DNA of 64,000 nucleotides from Henckelia pumila (lineage: Eukaryota > Streptophyta > Magnoliopsida > Lamiales > Gesneriaceae). Within the stretch, counting starts at the first letter, position 1, and each line of letters begins with the position of its first letter. The stretch covers positions 155,759,753 to 155,823,752 of the forward strand of contig NC_133123.1 in NCBI RefSeq assembly GCF_033568475.1, read 5' to 3'. The notes beneath the pieces are model-generated. The model saw only the letters and a list, made by a program, of their open reading frames with translations. It did no database searches and was not told where the DNA came from. The position numbers were made by a program, and so were the translations under genes. Positions 11,339 to 22,770 of this stretch are shown here, piece by piece.

Positions 11339-12341
11339 TGATATGAATTCGTAATGTATGGAAGGCAAACACGACTATATTAAAATCGTACCCTCAATCC
11401 AATAACAAAAGAAATCAAGAAATTGCCCGATCTTGAAAACAAGTAAAAAAAGTTTTGGATTAACCACCTCTAGCTTACAACGAAACTAGCAACAGTAATC
11501 ACGAAGAAAACAATTGATCACAACGGGACCTTCAGAAAACCTGTTTCTGACAACCCACGAGGATAATCAATCGACAAACGCCACAAAGTTGAAAACTTTG
11601 ATAAGTTTGATTTTTGGGTAAGCAAAAGCTTAATAAAATTCTAGAGAGAATTTTGTATGGAATAATCAATAATCTGAAATCTTAATTGCCCTTAAAATAA
11701 TGAATGCTGTAGTATTTATATTACAACCCAAAATATTGAAAGATAATGCTAAATAAATCAAAAAGATATCAAAGATATCTCCTAAAGTTTCCTAGTAGGA
11801 ATAAAAGACCTAAAATAAGCAAAATAATGCCAAAATATTAAAAATCCCGAACACACACACAAAACACCTTCGGTGCATATAAAATAATCGGGACGGACGC
11901 GCTAGGGCTAAGCGCGGGCGCGCCTTTGTTGCGCAGTGCAAGGCGCGGGCACGCCAATTGTAAGGCGCGGGCGCGCCGAGAGCTCGCACAATTCTTCGTC
12001 AATTTGGCATCCGTAAGCGCGGGCGCGTGATCAAGGGGCGCGGGCGCGCTTCTTCTTCGCAAAATAAGGGCGCGGGCGCGCGAGTCTGGGGCGCGGGCGC
12101 GCCTGGGCTGCGAACAAGGTCTTCAATTTCTTCACTTTCTTGACCGCCTTTGACCTCAATACGGTGATAACTACCTCCAAATTGAATATCAAGAAATCCA
12201 ACGCCCTCTTGCGACTTCAACATCAAGGATTGAAGTGCTTCCTTGAACTTCTGAGCTCGGCCTCTCGTAACCGGTCCTCGTGGCATCTCCAACGGATCCT
12301 TAGTCACTTTATCAGCATGCGAGCCATCCATGATCGCATCA
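11339..12341 (-). repeat. 5' LTR (1003 bp)
   Basis: On the - strand this is TGATGCGATC...CATATCA, bounded by the target duplication on one side and the primer-binding site on the other. It is nearly identical to the left LTR over the shared about 745 bp, with few substitutions visible, arguing for recent insertion. The CpG-rich repeats lie at about 11890-12110. Confidence 0.92.
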
Positions 12342-12346
12342 GCTCT

Positions 12347-12641
12347 CAATAGCCTCATGCTCCAAAAAGAAAAGGTGGCTCGGAGTTACAATAAACGGGT
12401 TAAAAAGAAGTCGTTTCATGAAGGAGACTTGGTTTGGAAAGTCATACTACCTGTGGGAGTTAAGGATAGAGAATTGGAAAAATGGTCACCAAATTGGGAA
12501 GGACCATTTAAAGTTCATCGAGTTTTGGACGGAAATGCTTATTGGCTAGCCAGTGTAGAAGAGGAACCTCACAAACGATGCATCAATGGCAGATATCTGA
12601 AGCAATACATTCCTAGTATGCGAGAGGAACATGCTCTCTAA
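12347..12641 (+). pseudogene. Tat-type integrase C-terminus
   Basis: This continues the frame cut at 5759. The peptide has the basic KARSYNKRVKKKSF-like start, EGDLVWKV and the GPY/F-type WEGPFKV motif, then GNAYWLASVEEE and a short tail ending with TAA at about 12641. It is the DNA-binding C-terminal module of the integrase. Nothing upstream within the nested element belongs to it. Confidence 0.85.
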
Positions 12642-12888
12642 GTAATGTAAAGTGGCTATAAACGCCATGTTTGTAATTATCAGGCTAAATTATGGCCGAG
12701 TGTTTGTAAATAAATAAAACAGTTGAGAATTTGCAGGGATGATTGCATAAAATAACTAACGATAAATGGTCAATCAGACCATTAGTCAGAAACAGAGAAG
12801 AAACTTAAATATTCAAAAACAGGTGTTTGAAAATGTTTTAACAACAAAAAGAAATATTGTTTTCTCCATGAAACAGTGAAATTAACCT

Positions 12889-15775
12889 AGTGCGGCTGCC
12901 AACTCTTCCCACTTCTCCTTACATTCTAGCTGTATGGACATGGATTCATTCATAATGGTGTTCCAGCCTTGATACTCAGATTTTTGATTCACCAATTGAA
13001 TCCCAATGTCGCCAATCTCTTGGTCAGCCGAAAATATTTGTGCTTTGAGAGATTCGTCTTCCTCAAGTAGTTGTAATCTATTGGCTTCTTAGGTAGCCAA
13101 TTCTTTCTTCAAATGCGATATTTGTTCTTCCACATTGTCAAAAGTTTGACCCACTTCAATCAGTTTGTTGACATTACGATCTCTCACTCTCTTGAGATTA
13201 TCCCAAGTTTCTTTAGAGGCCTTGAAAGTCTCTATTCTGACCGAGAATTCGGTATATTTGTTCACCACATCTTGGGCCTGTGAAAGGATAGAAGATAGAG
13301 AATGAGAAGCCATATCTAGTGGGGATTTGGTAAACCCTTGGGAACTCTGAAGCAAGTGAAAAGCCGTTAGAAGTTCTTGATATTGCTGCTCTGTTAATGT
13401 GAGTAAATCCTGAGAGATTAAAGACTTGATGGTGGTCATAGCGTGATTGACGGACTCTATGCTGGGATGGGGGGAACCTCTGGAATGGGTTCACTTTTGG
13501 CGTCTTGCAAAAAACTGAAATTTAAGTCCATCGTGACTGAATGAAAAGTGCACATTTGAATCCGCCGAGAAGAATAATCCTGCAAAAGGTACCAGAAGGT
13601 ATTGAAATAATAAAAATAGGTACAAGAATATAGTTGTAAACAAAGTGTTACCTCGACAGCAGTTGATGCGATGGCTATGTTGGAAACTTGTGCAACATGG
13701 GGAGCATGAATGGGGATACTTAGTTTGGGAAGAGGAACTTTTGAAGATATGCCAGTGATGATTTGCGCCGCAATGATGTTCTCAGTAACATTAGCAGCCG
13801 TTGGATGCTTGAAGGGAGACACTGCATCTTTCAATGGCATGGAACTCATTGGTTGAGTTACTTCAATAGTTGATCCAGGGGCATCAACGTTGAAGGGAAT
13901 TGAGGAAACAGATATGGTGTCATCTTCTTCTGAATCAACAGGAACCTCGGAACTACGTGAAGGTTGCTTGGCCAATCTTCGTGATACACGGGTACATTTT
14001 TTGACTTTGGCAGGGGAATGTTCTTTTGGCACTCCACTACCCATGGTTTTCAACTTTTTGTCAGAGGTTTGAACTGCTAAAGGAAGGAAAGTAATAATAA
14101 GTAAGACAGTTAATTTTAAAAGTCCAGTTTAGAAATTGTACAATTACCAGGAGGAACTGTCAAAGCAGCAGTAAGAGCTTGGTATTTGGGAATCCACCAT
14201 GACATAAAAGGAACAATACTTTCCCGAGTCACTTCCTGAATTGGAGCTTGAAAGAAGGATCCCCATACTAGGTTTAATTTAGCCGTTGGTAAAGAAAAAC
14301 GACGATCAACTAGCTCATCCCAAATGTTTTCAGGAAACTATTGAGGGAAGAAAATATGGTTTTCGGATACAGTAGGAGGAAAGCCAAATTGTCGGGCCAT
14401 GATCAAAGAATTGTATATTTCAAAAGGGAGAATGACATTATCATTGGAAAAAGTACCACTGCTAATCAAAAATTTTAAATGAAGACAAGCAAGTCCTATG
14501 TCATCAACAACTTGTGGAAAAGACCTGCTTTGGTGAGACATGAAACGTAAGATCCAAGGATAATTTGTTGTGTTGAGAAACACTGGAAAATAGTAAACAC
14601 GCCCCTCTCCAAGAGTATTGAAAAAAGTCATTAAGAAATCCTTAGAAACTGTGGTGATGCAGTAGGACAAAGCATTACTGTCAGAAGGATTAATGCTAGT
14701 AAACGGAAGGTTCCTAATGTCTGGAAAATAGGAAAAGAGCCACAACTGCAAGAACCAGCAAACACCTTGAAGTTTGCGGAGGGGAGTATCGAGTACACTT
14801 TTACTCAACCCTCTGTAGATAGCTCCTAAAAACATGACCCCTAAATTGACAAGGTTCCCAATACTCAAAAGACGCGCAAGGGATAAGTACTCTGCGGATG
14901 GTCGACCAGAAGCAGGACAAAACAAAAATTTGCATACTAGTACCCACATAAACAAGATATGTTCATCAGCACTTGGGGTCTCAGAAGCGGTATGTCAAGT
15001 TCCTATGATAGAAGCATAGGAGGTGTAGTTCAGATATTCATCTGGGAGATTTGGAACATCCGTCATCGAGATGACCCCTATCAATTCTAGACCAAAGATG
15101 GGAATCCTCAGTAAACGGAGGATATCATAAAGAGTAATGGTCATTGGTCCACAAGCGAATATGAAGGAATTTCAAGAGGGAGACCAAAAACGGAGTGCAG
15201 ATTCTAGTAAGTTGGTTTGCAACGGGAACGGACCTTTCGTAAGGTGAATGAAGTAATACAACCCTTGGGATTTCCAAATATCACCAAAATGGGGTTCCAG
15301 CTTATATCCAATTCACCCATTCAGGAGAAAAACAGGGCCAAGATTTGAATTTAGCCGCTTTAGCAGGAGGTTGTACGGAACTGGTCAAAAGTAGTGAGGA
15401 TGCCGATAAAGAATCAAGAGGAAACAGGTTGGAAAAGACTGCTGAGGGCAAGGGAACTTCTACATACGGAGCGTGGGTTATGGTTGCCAAAACTTCAACG
15501 CAGTTAGGTTTAATAAGGGGATTTGTAGGCCTGTGAGGAACATAAGTCAAATAAAGACAACAGGAATGCCAAGCAATCAAAGCGATGATAATATTAGCCG
15601 TGAGCTCAAGGAGATTGAACTTACCTGATGACCTCCATTTCCTCAGGAGCGATTGATGAAATGGCAGGAGTAGACGCCATGGAAAAGGAGTAAATACTGC
15701 ACAAATAAAAGGTGAATTAAGCCATTGAGGGATATTTTCTGTTGTGTATGCAGGTTTCAGCAAATGAACCACCAA
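12889..15775 (-). pseudogene. Decayed antisense gene of the Tat element: plant-mobile-domain-like part plus coiled coil
   Basis: Open pieces lie on the - strand at 15775-15302, 14955-14338, 14053-13457 and 13439-13089, and more coil-like coding follows an in-frame TAA at about 13089, down to about 12889. The piece near 15180-15040 reads MTITLYDILRLLRIP, like the MTxTLxDV..LLGLP signature of the plant mobile domain. The 14955-14338 piece has LRKLQGVCWFLQLWLFSYFP, like the domain's LWLLQLW..YFP signature. The last pieces are Gln/Leu/Glu-rich and look coiled-coil. Introns may separate some pieces (the one at 14053-13457 runs through splice-like sequence), but several stops look like true decay. 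Antisense genes at this position are known in Tat/Ogre-type elements; their role is not settled. Confidence 0.65.
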
Positions 15776-16108
15776 AGGGATATAAACTTACGGGTTGGAG
15801 AATCAGCGGGATGTCAGACCAAAATCTAGGCTATCGAGGTTTTACACAATGCGAAGGGATGAAACTCTAAACCAGCTCAAAGTAATTACTCGGTGAAGAT
15901 GAAAAGCCCTAGGGAGAGAAAAAAAGAGAGGCGCGAATATCGGAGGAACAATAATGATAATGCTGAGGTGACGTGATCAAGTGATTCAAAATTTGAAGAA
16001 CATGATCATTGAGATTTTTTTTGAAAATCAAGTCATAAAGCATATCCATTGGCTCGATAGGTTGCGAGAAATTCATCATCCAGTTCTGATGGCCCAATGG
16101 GCCATCAA

Positions 16109-16123
16109 CCTGCAGGGGGCAAT
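16109..16123 (+). promoter_or_regulatory. Polypurine tract of the Tat element
   Basis: The purine-rich stretch tgcagggggcaat immediately precedes TGTTAGCC at 16124, the expected place of plus-strand priming next to a 3' LTR. Confidence 0.7.
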
Positions 16124-16798
16124 TGTTAGCCTATAAAATAAATATTATTGAATTAGAGTTCCTTGACCTAGTTTCTAAAAACCATGCATCCCAAGTGGTT
16201 CGGTCCACCAGAAATGAAACCCACAAGACAAAAATCCGTCAGCAGGAAATGAAGGGGAAGTCATATTTAAAAGGAATGACCAAGTCAAAAACCAGTTGAA
16301 AAGATCGTAGTCCATTTTGAGAGATAGTGGGGTGAAAGTTATGGACTTGGGAACAAATGAGCCGTCTGAAGAGAAGAGCAGGCATACATCATCTCAACAA
16401 CAAACATAGCTATCAAAAAGCTCTGTTTTTTTTAGCAATATTTCTGCAGAATTTTCGTACCTTCATCTTATCATTTTCTAGACATTATAGCGTACATGTT
16501 TAGCTTGTTTGTGCTAGGTTCCTGAAACTATTACATCACTTTCTTTTGTGATTAGTATGACAAACACTTGTCATTTTGAATTTTCAGTAGCAAAGAATCA
16601 ATTTTCGATTGCTATTAATAATTCGTTTTCTACTTTATTTTAGTTCTTTAGCGTTTTACCCGTGAACTTGAGATCAACGACGGAACCGGGGCTCATTTTC
16701 GCTTGGTGTTAGAAGTTAGATTTTTATTTTCATTTGTTATTTTTCAATTGGCACTCACGTGCCTGGCACGCCTGCAATCAACCCGCTCGAACCAATTT
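16124..16798 (+). repeat. 3' LTR of the Tat element (right end uncertain)
   Basis: It begins TGTTAGCCTATAAAATAAAT right after the polypurine tract. The body contains a TATA-like stretch early on. The end cannot be placed by duplication because the 5' LTR is outside the window. Candidates are the CA at about 16750 (caattggca) or the one at about 16798 (gctcgaacca). Confidence 0.6.
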
Positions 16799-17434
16799 TT
16801 GTGTGCAAACACATGTACATAGTGGTTTTCATCAACAAATATACACAAATTTTTTTTTATTTAAAAATGGATACCCAAAGAAACACGTTAGTAACCATAA
16901 AAAAACTCTATATCCTTATATGGAGAGTTTTTTGTGTTTTTGTTTTTTTTTTGAGACAGGATCTCCAGATATGGAGTTGATGCTCATACTTTATGACAAT
17001 GTACAAGGCAATCTTCGAAAAAATTCCTCAGAATTCCACTAAAATGGCACTTCACACGCTCACCTATGAATTTTCTCTGCACACTGGTATATAAGAAAAA
17101 ATAACTCAGAAAAATAGGATCTACCAGAAAGCTCTAACATTCTTAATAAATTCAGGCTCGTTCAACAGAGATGGTGCACCTGCAATGAAGTTTGCATTAA
17201 TGGTGCTGAAATGTTGAAATGTAAGCGCAGCCAAGAAGATAATAATATAAAGGGATATGTACCATGCATGAAGAGGAGATTGGAATAACGAACCCTTAGA
17301 TGCAAGTCCAATAAAAAGACTCTTGTGAAATATGAGGCTATAGTTTATGTTTTGTTGATATTCCTGACGACGAGGCTTTGCGAGGTGTAGGATTTTTGCT
17401 GTTGTTTGGCAATCTTCATCACAAAACGTAAATA
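16799..17434. other. Spacer and 3' UTR of the next gene
   Basis: AT-rich sequence with no coding signal. The part next to 17435 is probably the 3' UTR of the - strand coiled-coil gene. The Tat element ends within about 640 bp of that stop codon. Confidence 0.5.
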
Positions 17435-20400
17435 CTACTCATCAATCTTGACATAATCTCTTCTATGTGGAGTGTAAGAGATTGGAGCTTTGCCTACCTG
17501 AGCTTCCAATTCAGCTATTCTTTGCAAAGATATTTGTTCTATGCATGCACGACGTTTGTACTCTTCTTCAAGCAACCCTGTTATTTGGTACCTCAACTCG
17601 GCCATTTCCTGGGCTAAATCTTCTGCTTCTTCTTTCGCGTTCAACTTTTCTTTTCTCAACTCTTCCTAGCAAATGTTCACAAACTTTCAGACAATGATAA
17701 CCACATTAACAAAATTGGAAATATCCAAAAATATAAATGTTCACCCAATTTAAAAGATGCCACATTTAGTCATTTACTAACTATGAACAAGTCAGTATTT
17801 GTATGGTTGCTGCATGTTAGTGCAAGCGTGTAAATAATCATACCAGCATACCTTAAGCTCTCTCACAAGAAGCTCATAGTCGTCTATCTGACGTGTCATT
17901 TCAGCCATCTTGTTTCTTATTTCTGCATCCGGTGCTTCTGGTGTACCAATCTCGGAAAGCAGGGGACCCAAAATATTGCCACAGGTGCTACAAGCAAAGG
18001 TTCAGAAGCATCAAAATAAGTTGAACATGTTAACGACACAATTTTTAGCAGAGTAGCATGTGATAAGTCTACATTTTTCAACTTTAATGGATTCCTGCTG
18101 CAATGGCGAGGCGTCAAATAGCATTCAAAAACCTTACGCAAAGGAATTGATGTCATTGCACTGAATAACACCATATTTTAATCTCCTAAATAAGGTGCTT
18201 GTGAACCATATGAATGAAAGTTGAAAACACGAAAACAAGCAAAGCACGGAAGATGTCATGAAGAATATTCAAACAGTAGCAGTTGGCCTTTAGCTCTCAA
18301 GGAGTCAAGGACATAACAGGTGCATTAATTACCACTGAAAAACAGTGTGGGCCCTAGTTACTTCTGAACTCGGTAGGATTTACATCCAAGTAATCACTCC
18401 ACCAATGTAGAGCAAAAATAACCAATTAAATTTTAGCGGCTGACCAAGTGGTATGATACACGCTCAGATACACATAAATGCATAGAAGTCTTTTGAATAC
18501 CTTGCATCATTTTCTGTTTTAGTTGATTGATAACCATTTTCCCGCAGCGACCCATTAAATTGCTCCTCCATCTTCTCAGCAAATTCTTTGGCATTCAATT
18601 CAGAAGCTTTGAATTTTTCTTTCAAGTCTTTATTTTCTTTGTCTAAGATCTCAATTACCTTCTCAGCATCCTGAATTTGCAGCTCAAGATCCTGAATTAA
18701 CTCGTTCATAGAAGAATTTTGTTGAGTTTTTTCTTCTAGCATTTTTTTTGCTTCAAAAAAATTCTGCTCCAAGGCTATTAGCTCTAGCTTAGTACTCTCT
18801 ATTTCACACTGATACTCCAATCCCATAGATGATATTGACTCCTCCAGCTTCTCGATACATGATGCAGAGTTCCTTATGATAACTTCTTTATCCTCAATTT
18901 CTTCCATTAACAGCACTCGCTCAGATTCAGATAACTTCATCTGATCCCTTAACTGTCCGACCTCCTCCTCCAGATTTTCCATGTTTGCAAGTGATAACCG
19001 AAGGCTGCTTATTTCTTCATCAGGGCAGTTTAAGTCAGAGTTTCTTGTATTTAGTTGATCCTGCAGGTAATCTATTATTTAACTGATCAGTCCAAAATCA
19101 AATATTAACAAGATGATAGAAGTATCATGTTACGACTATCTAAATTGAAAAAGACAACTTGGTGGGGCTCTCTTCTTTGTCTTCTAATTATTTTGAGAAA
19201 AACAGTTTCAAGGAAAAGACTCTCCACATCTTAACATAAAAGTTGCAATTTAATTATAGAAGGAGAAAGTGGCCACTTAAGTAGGTGTTTTTATATCATG
19301 AATATAAAATAAGAAAATAATAGAACTCAAGCCACAAGCCATTGTTCGTAGCAAATCACTCTAGTTGACATTGTTGGCAATCTCTCCGAGAAGAATAGTT
19401 TGAAGCAAAACCACATGAAAAGAGAGTTTCACGTCATCTCTAGATAATGTGAAGATAACCTCTAAGAATGGAAGTAAATCACAGAGGATGCCCCACCTAT
19501 TTCTTGGCAACAATTACTCAGTTCTCTTTCCAATTCCCGTATGTAGTTTTTGTCTTCCTCACGGGCTTCAGATAAATTCTTGACATGACATTCCAGTTTC
19601 TGCATCAAAGAGAAGTGATACTAGAATTATAAGGCAATTCTGTCTCATATCCTAATATTGCTTGAAATTCATCAAATTTGTAATTCAATGGGCAACGAGT
19701 TATTCACTTTGCAGTTCCATAAAACAGATTTGTTTTTATTTATGCTTTAATTCATGTCCAAAGCACAGAAATGGATATACAATGCCGATGACAGATTGGA
19801 TAAAGGAGGGAAATAACCAAAAGTGGGATAGAAAGTAAAGATGGTAAGGGTTTCAATCAGAATATAAATAAAGCCACTACTTGCCTAAATGAGAAAGTGG
19901 AGGAAAACATAAGGTGTCTATCTCAAAGGCAGCTCTCGCCCGCATGGGTCACTCGTAAAAAAGGACAGATAAACCTAAAGAAGATGGCGCTTTTGCGATA
20001 TGCAGAACGAAATATGTTTAATCACTAAGATGGAGGCAGGAATAACGTGAGACAATTGCCTATTTCATCTCTTCTCCAAATATCTCGAAGCCAAGATTAG
20101 CTACTGTAATTTTTTGAAAAACACAGTGAAAGCAAATAACAGATACCACCATTTTATAGAAATATTAAAAAAAGAATAAAGACTTAAGTACCATAGCCTA
20201 AGCTTTGTGCAATACACAGTTTATCACATGAGCATGTAACTAAAAGAAAAAAGTAATACTCTGATTAGTTCAAAACTCTGGGACTTTGAATCTCTCAACA
20301 TCTCCTTTTCCTTTGTCAGCTGCATCAAAGGACAAACTTTAAAGTTATCGAACAACAAAACAGCTGAACAGCATAACGGCCAGGCAACAGGCATTGATAG

Positions 20401-21176
20401 AAACATTGCCGAAATCGGTAATAAAATAGGAAATATATTCCCAAATTCAGGAGATAAGCAAAGGCGAACTTAGTCATGCATCTGAAGCATGTAATTAATA
20501 TTATCAGATTAGACCCGTGATTGCATGGTATTAAATTGATCTAATTAAACCTGTAAAAGCATGTTATTAAAATGACCAATTTAGACCTGTAAAATGCTCT
20601 GTGGTTTTCCCGACTGACACGTTTCTCTTGCGACATTTAATTCAAAAGTACACTGTTCCCAAAATCTTGTAAGTAGTCGAAGTCAATCGTGTCCTCATGT
20701 ATAACTACCAGAGTATTTAATGTTGCATAAATTTCATTTTTTCTCATGCCTCCTTGGCAATGTTTACTCATCTCTCAGGTTTGAGTTCCTTCACTCATCC
20801 CTGACAAACCAAAAGAGTCAGGTCACTGACATCATTGGTGGTCAGTCTTAACTCGTTTGCAAATGATGAAACAAGATTTTCACTAAATTCCATCACTTTA
20901 CTTATTTATCCATTGGAAAAAATCAGATGACAACGATATTATTAGAACTTAAAAGAAAAACAAACAATAAATGAAACAAATAGCAATAAAAATGTCCAAA
21001 GTACAATACCATTTCAAAAAATATAATCTAATTTCTTAAATTTCTCCAATCTAAGTACTACAAAACAAGTACTTTTTCAAAAAAGGAGAAAATTTGCTAA
21101 CCTCCTTGCATCTTGCCCTGATCTCCGACAAATCATCATCATTTAAAGAAATATTGCTACCGCGTCCAGCAGACAT
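17435..21176 (-). CDS. Coiled-coil protein of the plant myosin-heavy-chain-related type, six exons, 391 aa
   Basis: The coding exons (- strand) are 21176-21102, 20319-20260, 19599-19497, 19071-18501, 17987-17852 and 17665-17435. All have GT-AG borders and phases that add to 392 codons with stop. The start MSAGRGSNISLNDDDLSEIR follows no upstream coding. Nearly the whole protein is heptad-rich (KEKEMLRDSKSQSFELIR, LEEEVGQLRDQM, IQDLELQIQDAEKVIEIL). The C-terminus (YTPHRRDYVKIDE) is less coiled. From memory it resembles the Arabidopsis At5g07890-type proteins annotated myosin heavy chain-related; there is no motor domain. No signal peptide or membrane segment is seen. The function is unknown; a scaffold or tether is possible. 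The short open stretches in its introns are not separate genes. Confidence 0.85.
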
Positions 21177-21850
21177 CTAGAAGCAACAGAGATATAAAAT
21201 ATTCACCACCCTCTGAAAAAATGTAACCATAAACCATCAGACAGACTTGTCCTTTTTGTTCATTTTTCCTTATAGAAAACCCCATCATTCATCAAAATGC
21301 CAGTGTGCCACAAGGAGCAAAAATTCCCATTAAGGCAAATCCTTGACAATATTTACATGGCATATTAAAACAAAAATAACAATGTCCCCATTTTGTGTCA
21401 CCAAGGTAGTGTCTCTGTTCTAAAAAGTTGCTTCAATTCAAGTATAATATTTAAGATCAAACATGCACAGACATTAAAAGACGTGTCTTTCAGCTCCAAC
21501 AAAATAAACTCAAATCGATTACCAAAACCAAAAGGACAAAAGGATTACAGGAGAACCCAGAAAATGATCGCGAGTAACAAATAACCCATGAGAGAAAATC
21601 AAGAAAATGCCTCAAAAAATTATTTCTTTTGCCCTTACGACATCTATGGACGATGAAAGCAGCTGAATCAACAGAAAACTCGGGGGAGAAGAGGGATTTA
21701 CCGATTTTGAATTTCCGTATAATTACGCAAACAGGCTGCGGATACCTCCGCAAGAAATCGTGAATTTGTGCTCTCTGTTTTTTGTGGAGAAATTAAATTA
21801 AAGAATAATGGCCAATTATGAATGAGAATATTGGTCAAACAACAGCTTGA
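21177..21850 (-). promoter_or_regulatory. 5' leader and promoter region of the coiled-coil gene
   Basis: A donor-like site (CGG|GTAAATCCC on the - strand near 21703) suggests a 5'-UTR exon at about 21703-21830 joined to the first coding exon by an intron. No clear TATA box was identified. Confidence 0.4.
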
Positions 21851-21989
21851 AATGCTGGAGACTTCTTGTTTTGAATAAAGCTTTCACAATTACAATTTGC
21901 ACCCATGGTTTTCAGAAATTAAAGTAACGTTCATAAATTTCTATGTCAAATTCATCACATCGTTAAGGAAATAATGAATTTTTGGCCTT

Positions 21990-22235
21990 GAATTTTTGTC
22001 TCGTCGTGATTTTGATCTTTTATATATTATCAGTTTTAATTTTAGTCTCCTATCCTTTTTTTTATTATTATATAATTTCAATATTTGACATAACGTTGAT
22101 ACATGTACGTAGTGTCGCATCAATACTACAAATTAAAAAAAAACTAAAATGACAAAAAAAATCAAAAGATACGTACAAAACTAAGACTGAAATTCGATAA
22201 CATAATAGACCAAAATCACATTAATAAACCAATGG
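21990..22235. mobile_element. Diverged MITE-like inverted repeat
   Basis: The left side (gtgattttgatcttttatatattatc...ttttagtct) and the right side (agact...gataacataatagaccaaaatcac) are inverted copies with many mismatches. The centre is about acataacgttgatacatgtacg. The style matches the clearer elements at 22438 and 35138. No target duplication could be fixed. Confidence 0.5.
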
Positions 22236-22437
22236 ATCATGCATACAATTTTTCCTACTTCTAATTATAATTTTAAAATATGGATTGTTTTTATTCACAT
22301 CATTCATATATTTTATCCATTTGACTAGTTGACATTTATCTCCAAAGTGAAAATTTATTACACGTCTAGAGAGATGAGTGTCAAATAAAAAATTTTAGAA
22401 AGTGGATGCATATTACTCATTTTTAAAATTATTTCAT

Positions 22438-22761
22438 GGGAAAAACTGTAATTTTGTTCTTGTATATTTTTCACTTTACAATTTCAGTCTTCTATATTTT
22501 TATATTTCAATTTTAGTCCTGTCCGTTCCGATTTTTGGCAATTTTAGTCATTTTTCTTAGAAAATACTTATGTGGCACTATACATGCCAGCTCCACATCA
22601 TCACTGCATTTGTGCTACATCTGCATCAGCGTCACATCGGAAAAAAAGACTAAAATTGCCAAAAAATAAAGATAGCGGACTAAAACTGAAATATGAAATT
22701 AAACATAGAGGATTGAAATCGCAAAGTAACAAATATACATGACCAAAAAAATAATTTTCCC
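22438..22761. mobile_element. Mutator-type MITE, 324 bp, with 9-bp target duplication
   Basis: The ends GGGAAAAACTGTAATTTT and (reverse) GGGAAAATTATTTTTTTGG start long inverted repeats that continue through cactttacaatttcagtc / gattgaaatcgcaaagt. The 9-bp direct repeat TTATTTCAT flanks it exactly (22429-22437 and 22762-22770). A 9-bp duplication and long inverted repeats point to the Mutator superfamily. There is no coding capacity. Confidence 0.85.
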
Positions 22762-22770
22762 TTATTTCAT

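Larger units (their letters stand above)
5760..12341 (-). mobile_element. Chromovirus-type Ty3/gypsy element nested in the Tat element, with an internal deletion at its 3' end
   Basis: The element is on the - strand. The 5' LTR (12341 to 11339) is followed by a primer-binding site, gag-protease, pol and a partial 3' LTR (to 5760). The target duplication GCTCT is at 5755-5759 and 12342-12346. The RT-RNase H-integrase order, the YFDDIL box and the VVVDRF integrase block are those of plant chromoviruses of the Reina/CRM kind; the clade cannot be fixed by eye and the chromodomain is gone. The 3' end of pol, the polypurine tract and the first about 235-260 bp of the 3' LTR are missing. The intact target duplication shows that this loss came after, or independently of, insertion at this site. 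Confidence 0.92.
1..16798 (+). mobile_element. Ty3/gypsy LTR retrotransposon, Tat lineage, 5' end outside the window, with two nested insertions
   Basis: The parts visible in order on the + strand are reverse transcriptase and a first RNase H (3-1042), a second archaeal-type RNase H and integrase (4284-5759), the integrase C-terminus (12347-12641), an antisense open region (15775 down to 12889), a polypurine tract and a 3' LTR from 16124. Two RNase H domains plus an antisense gene before the 3' LTR are hallmarks of plant Tat elements. The coding frame resumes exactly after each nested insertion once its 5-bp duplication is counted once, so both insertions went into a once continuous polyprotein. 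The 5' LTR, gag and protease lie before base 1. The right border of the 3' LTR is uncertain because the 5' LTR is not available for comparison. Confidence 0.85.
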
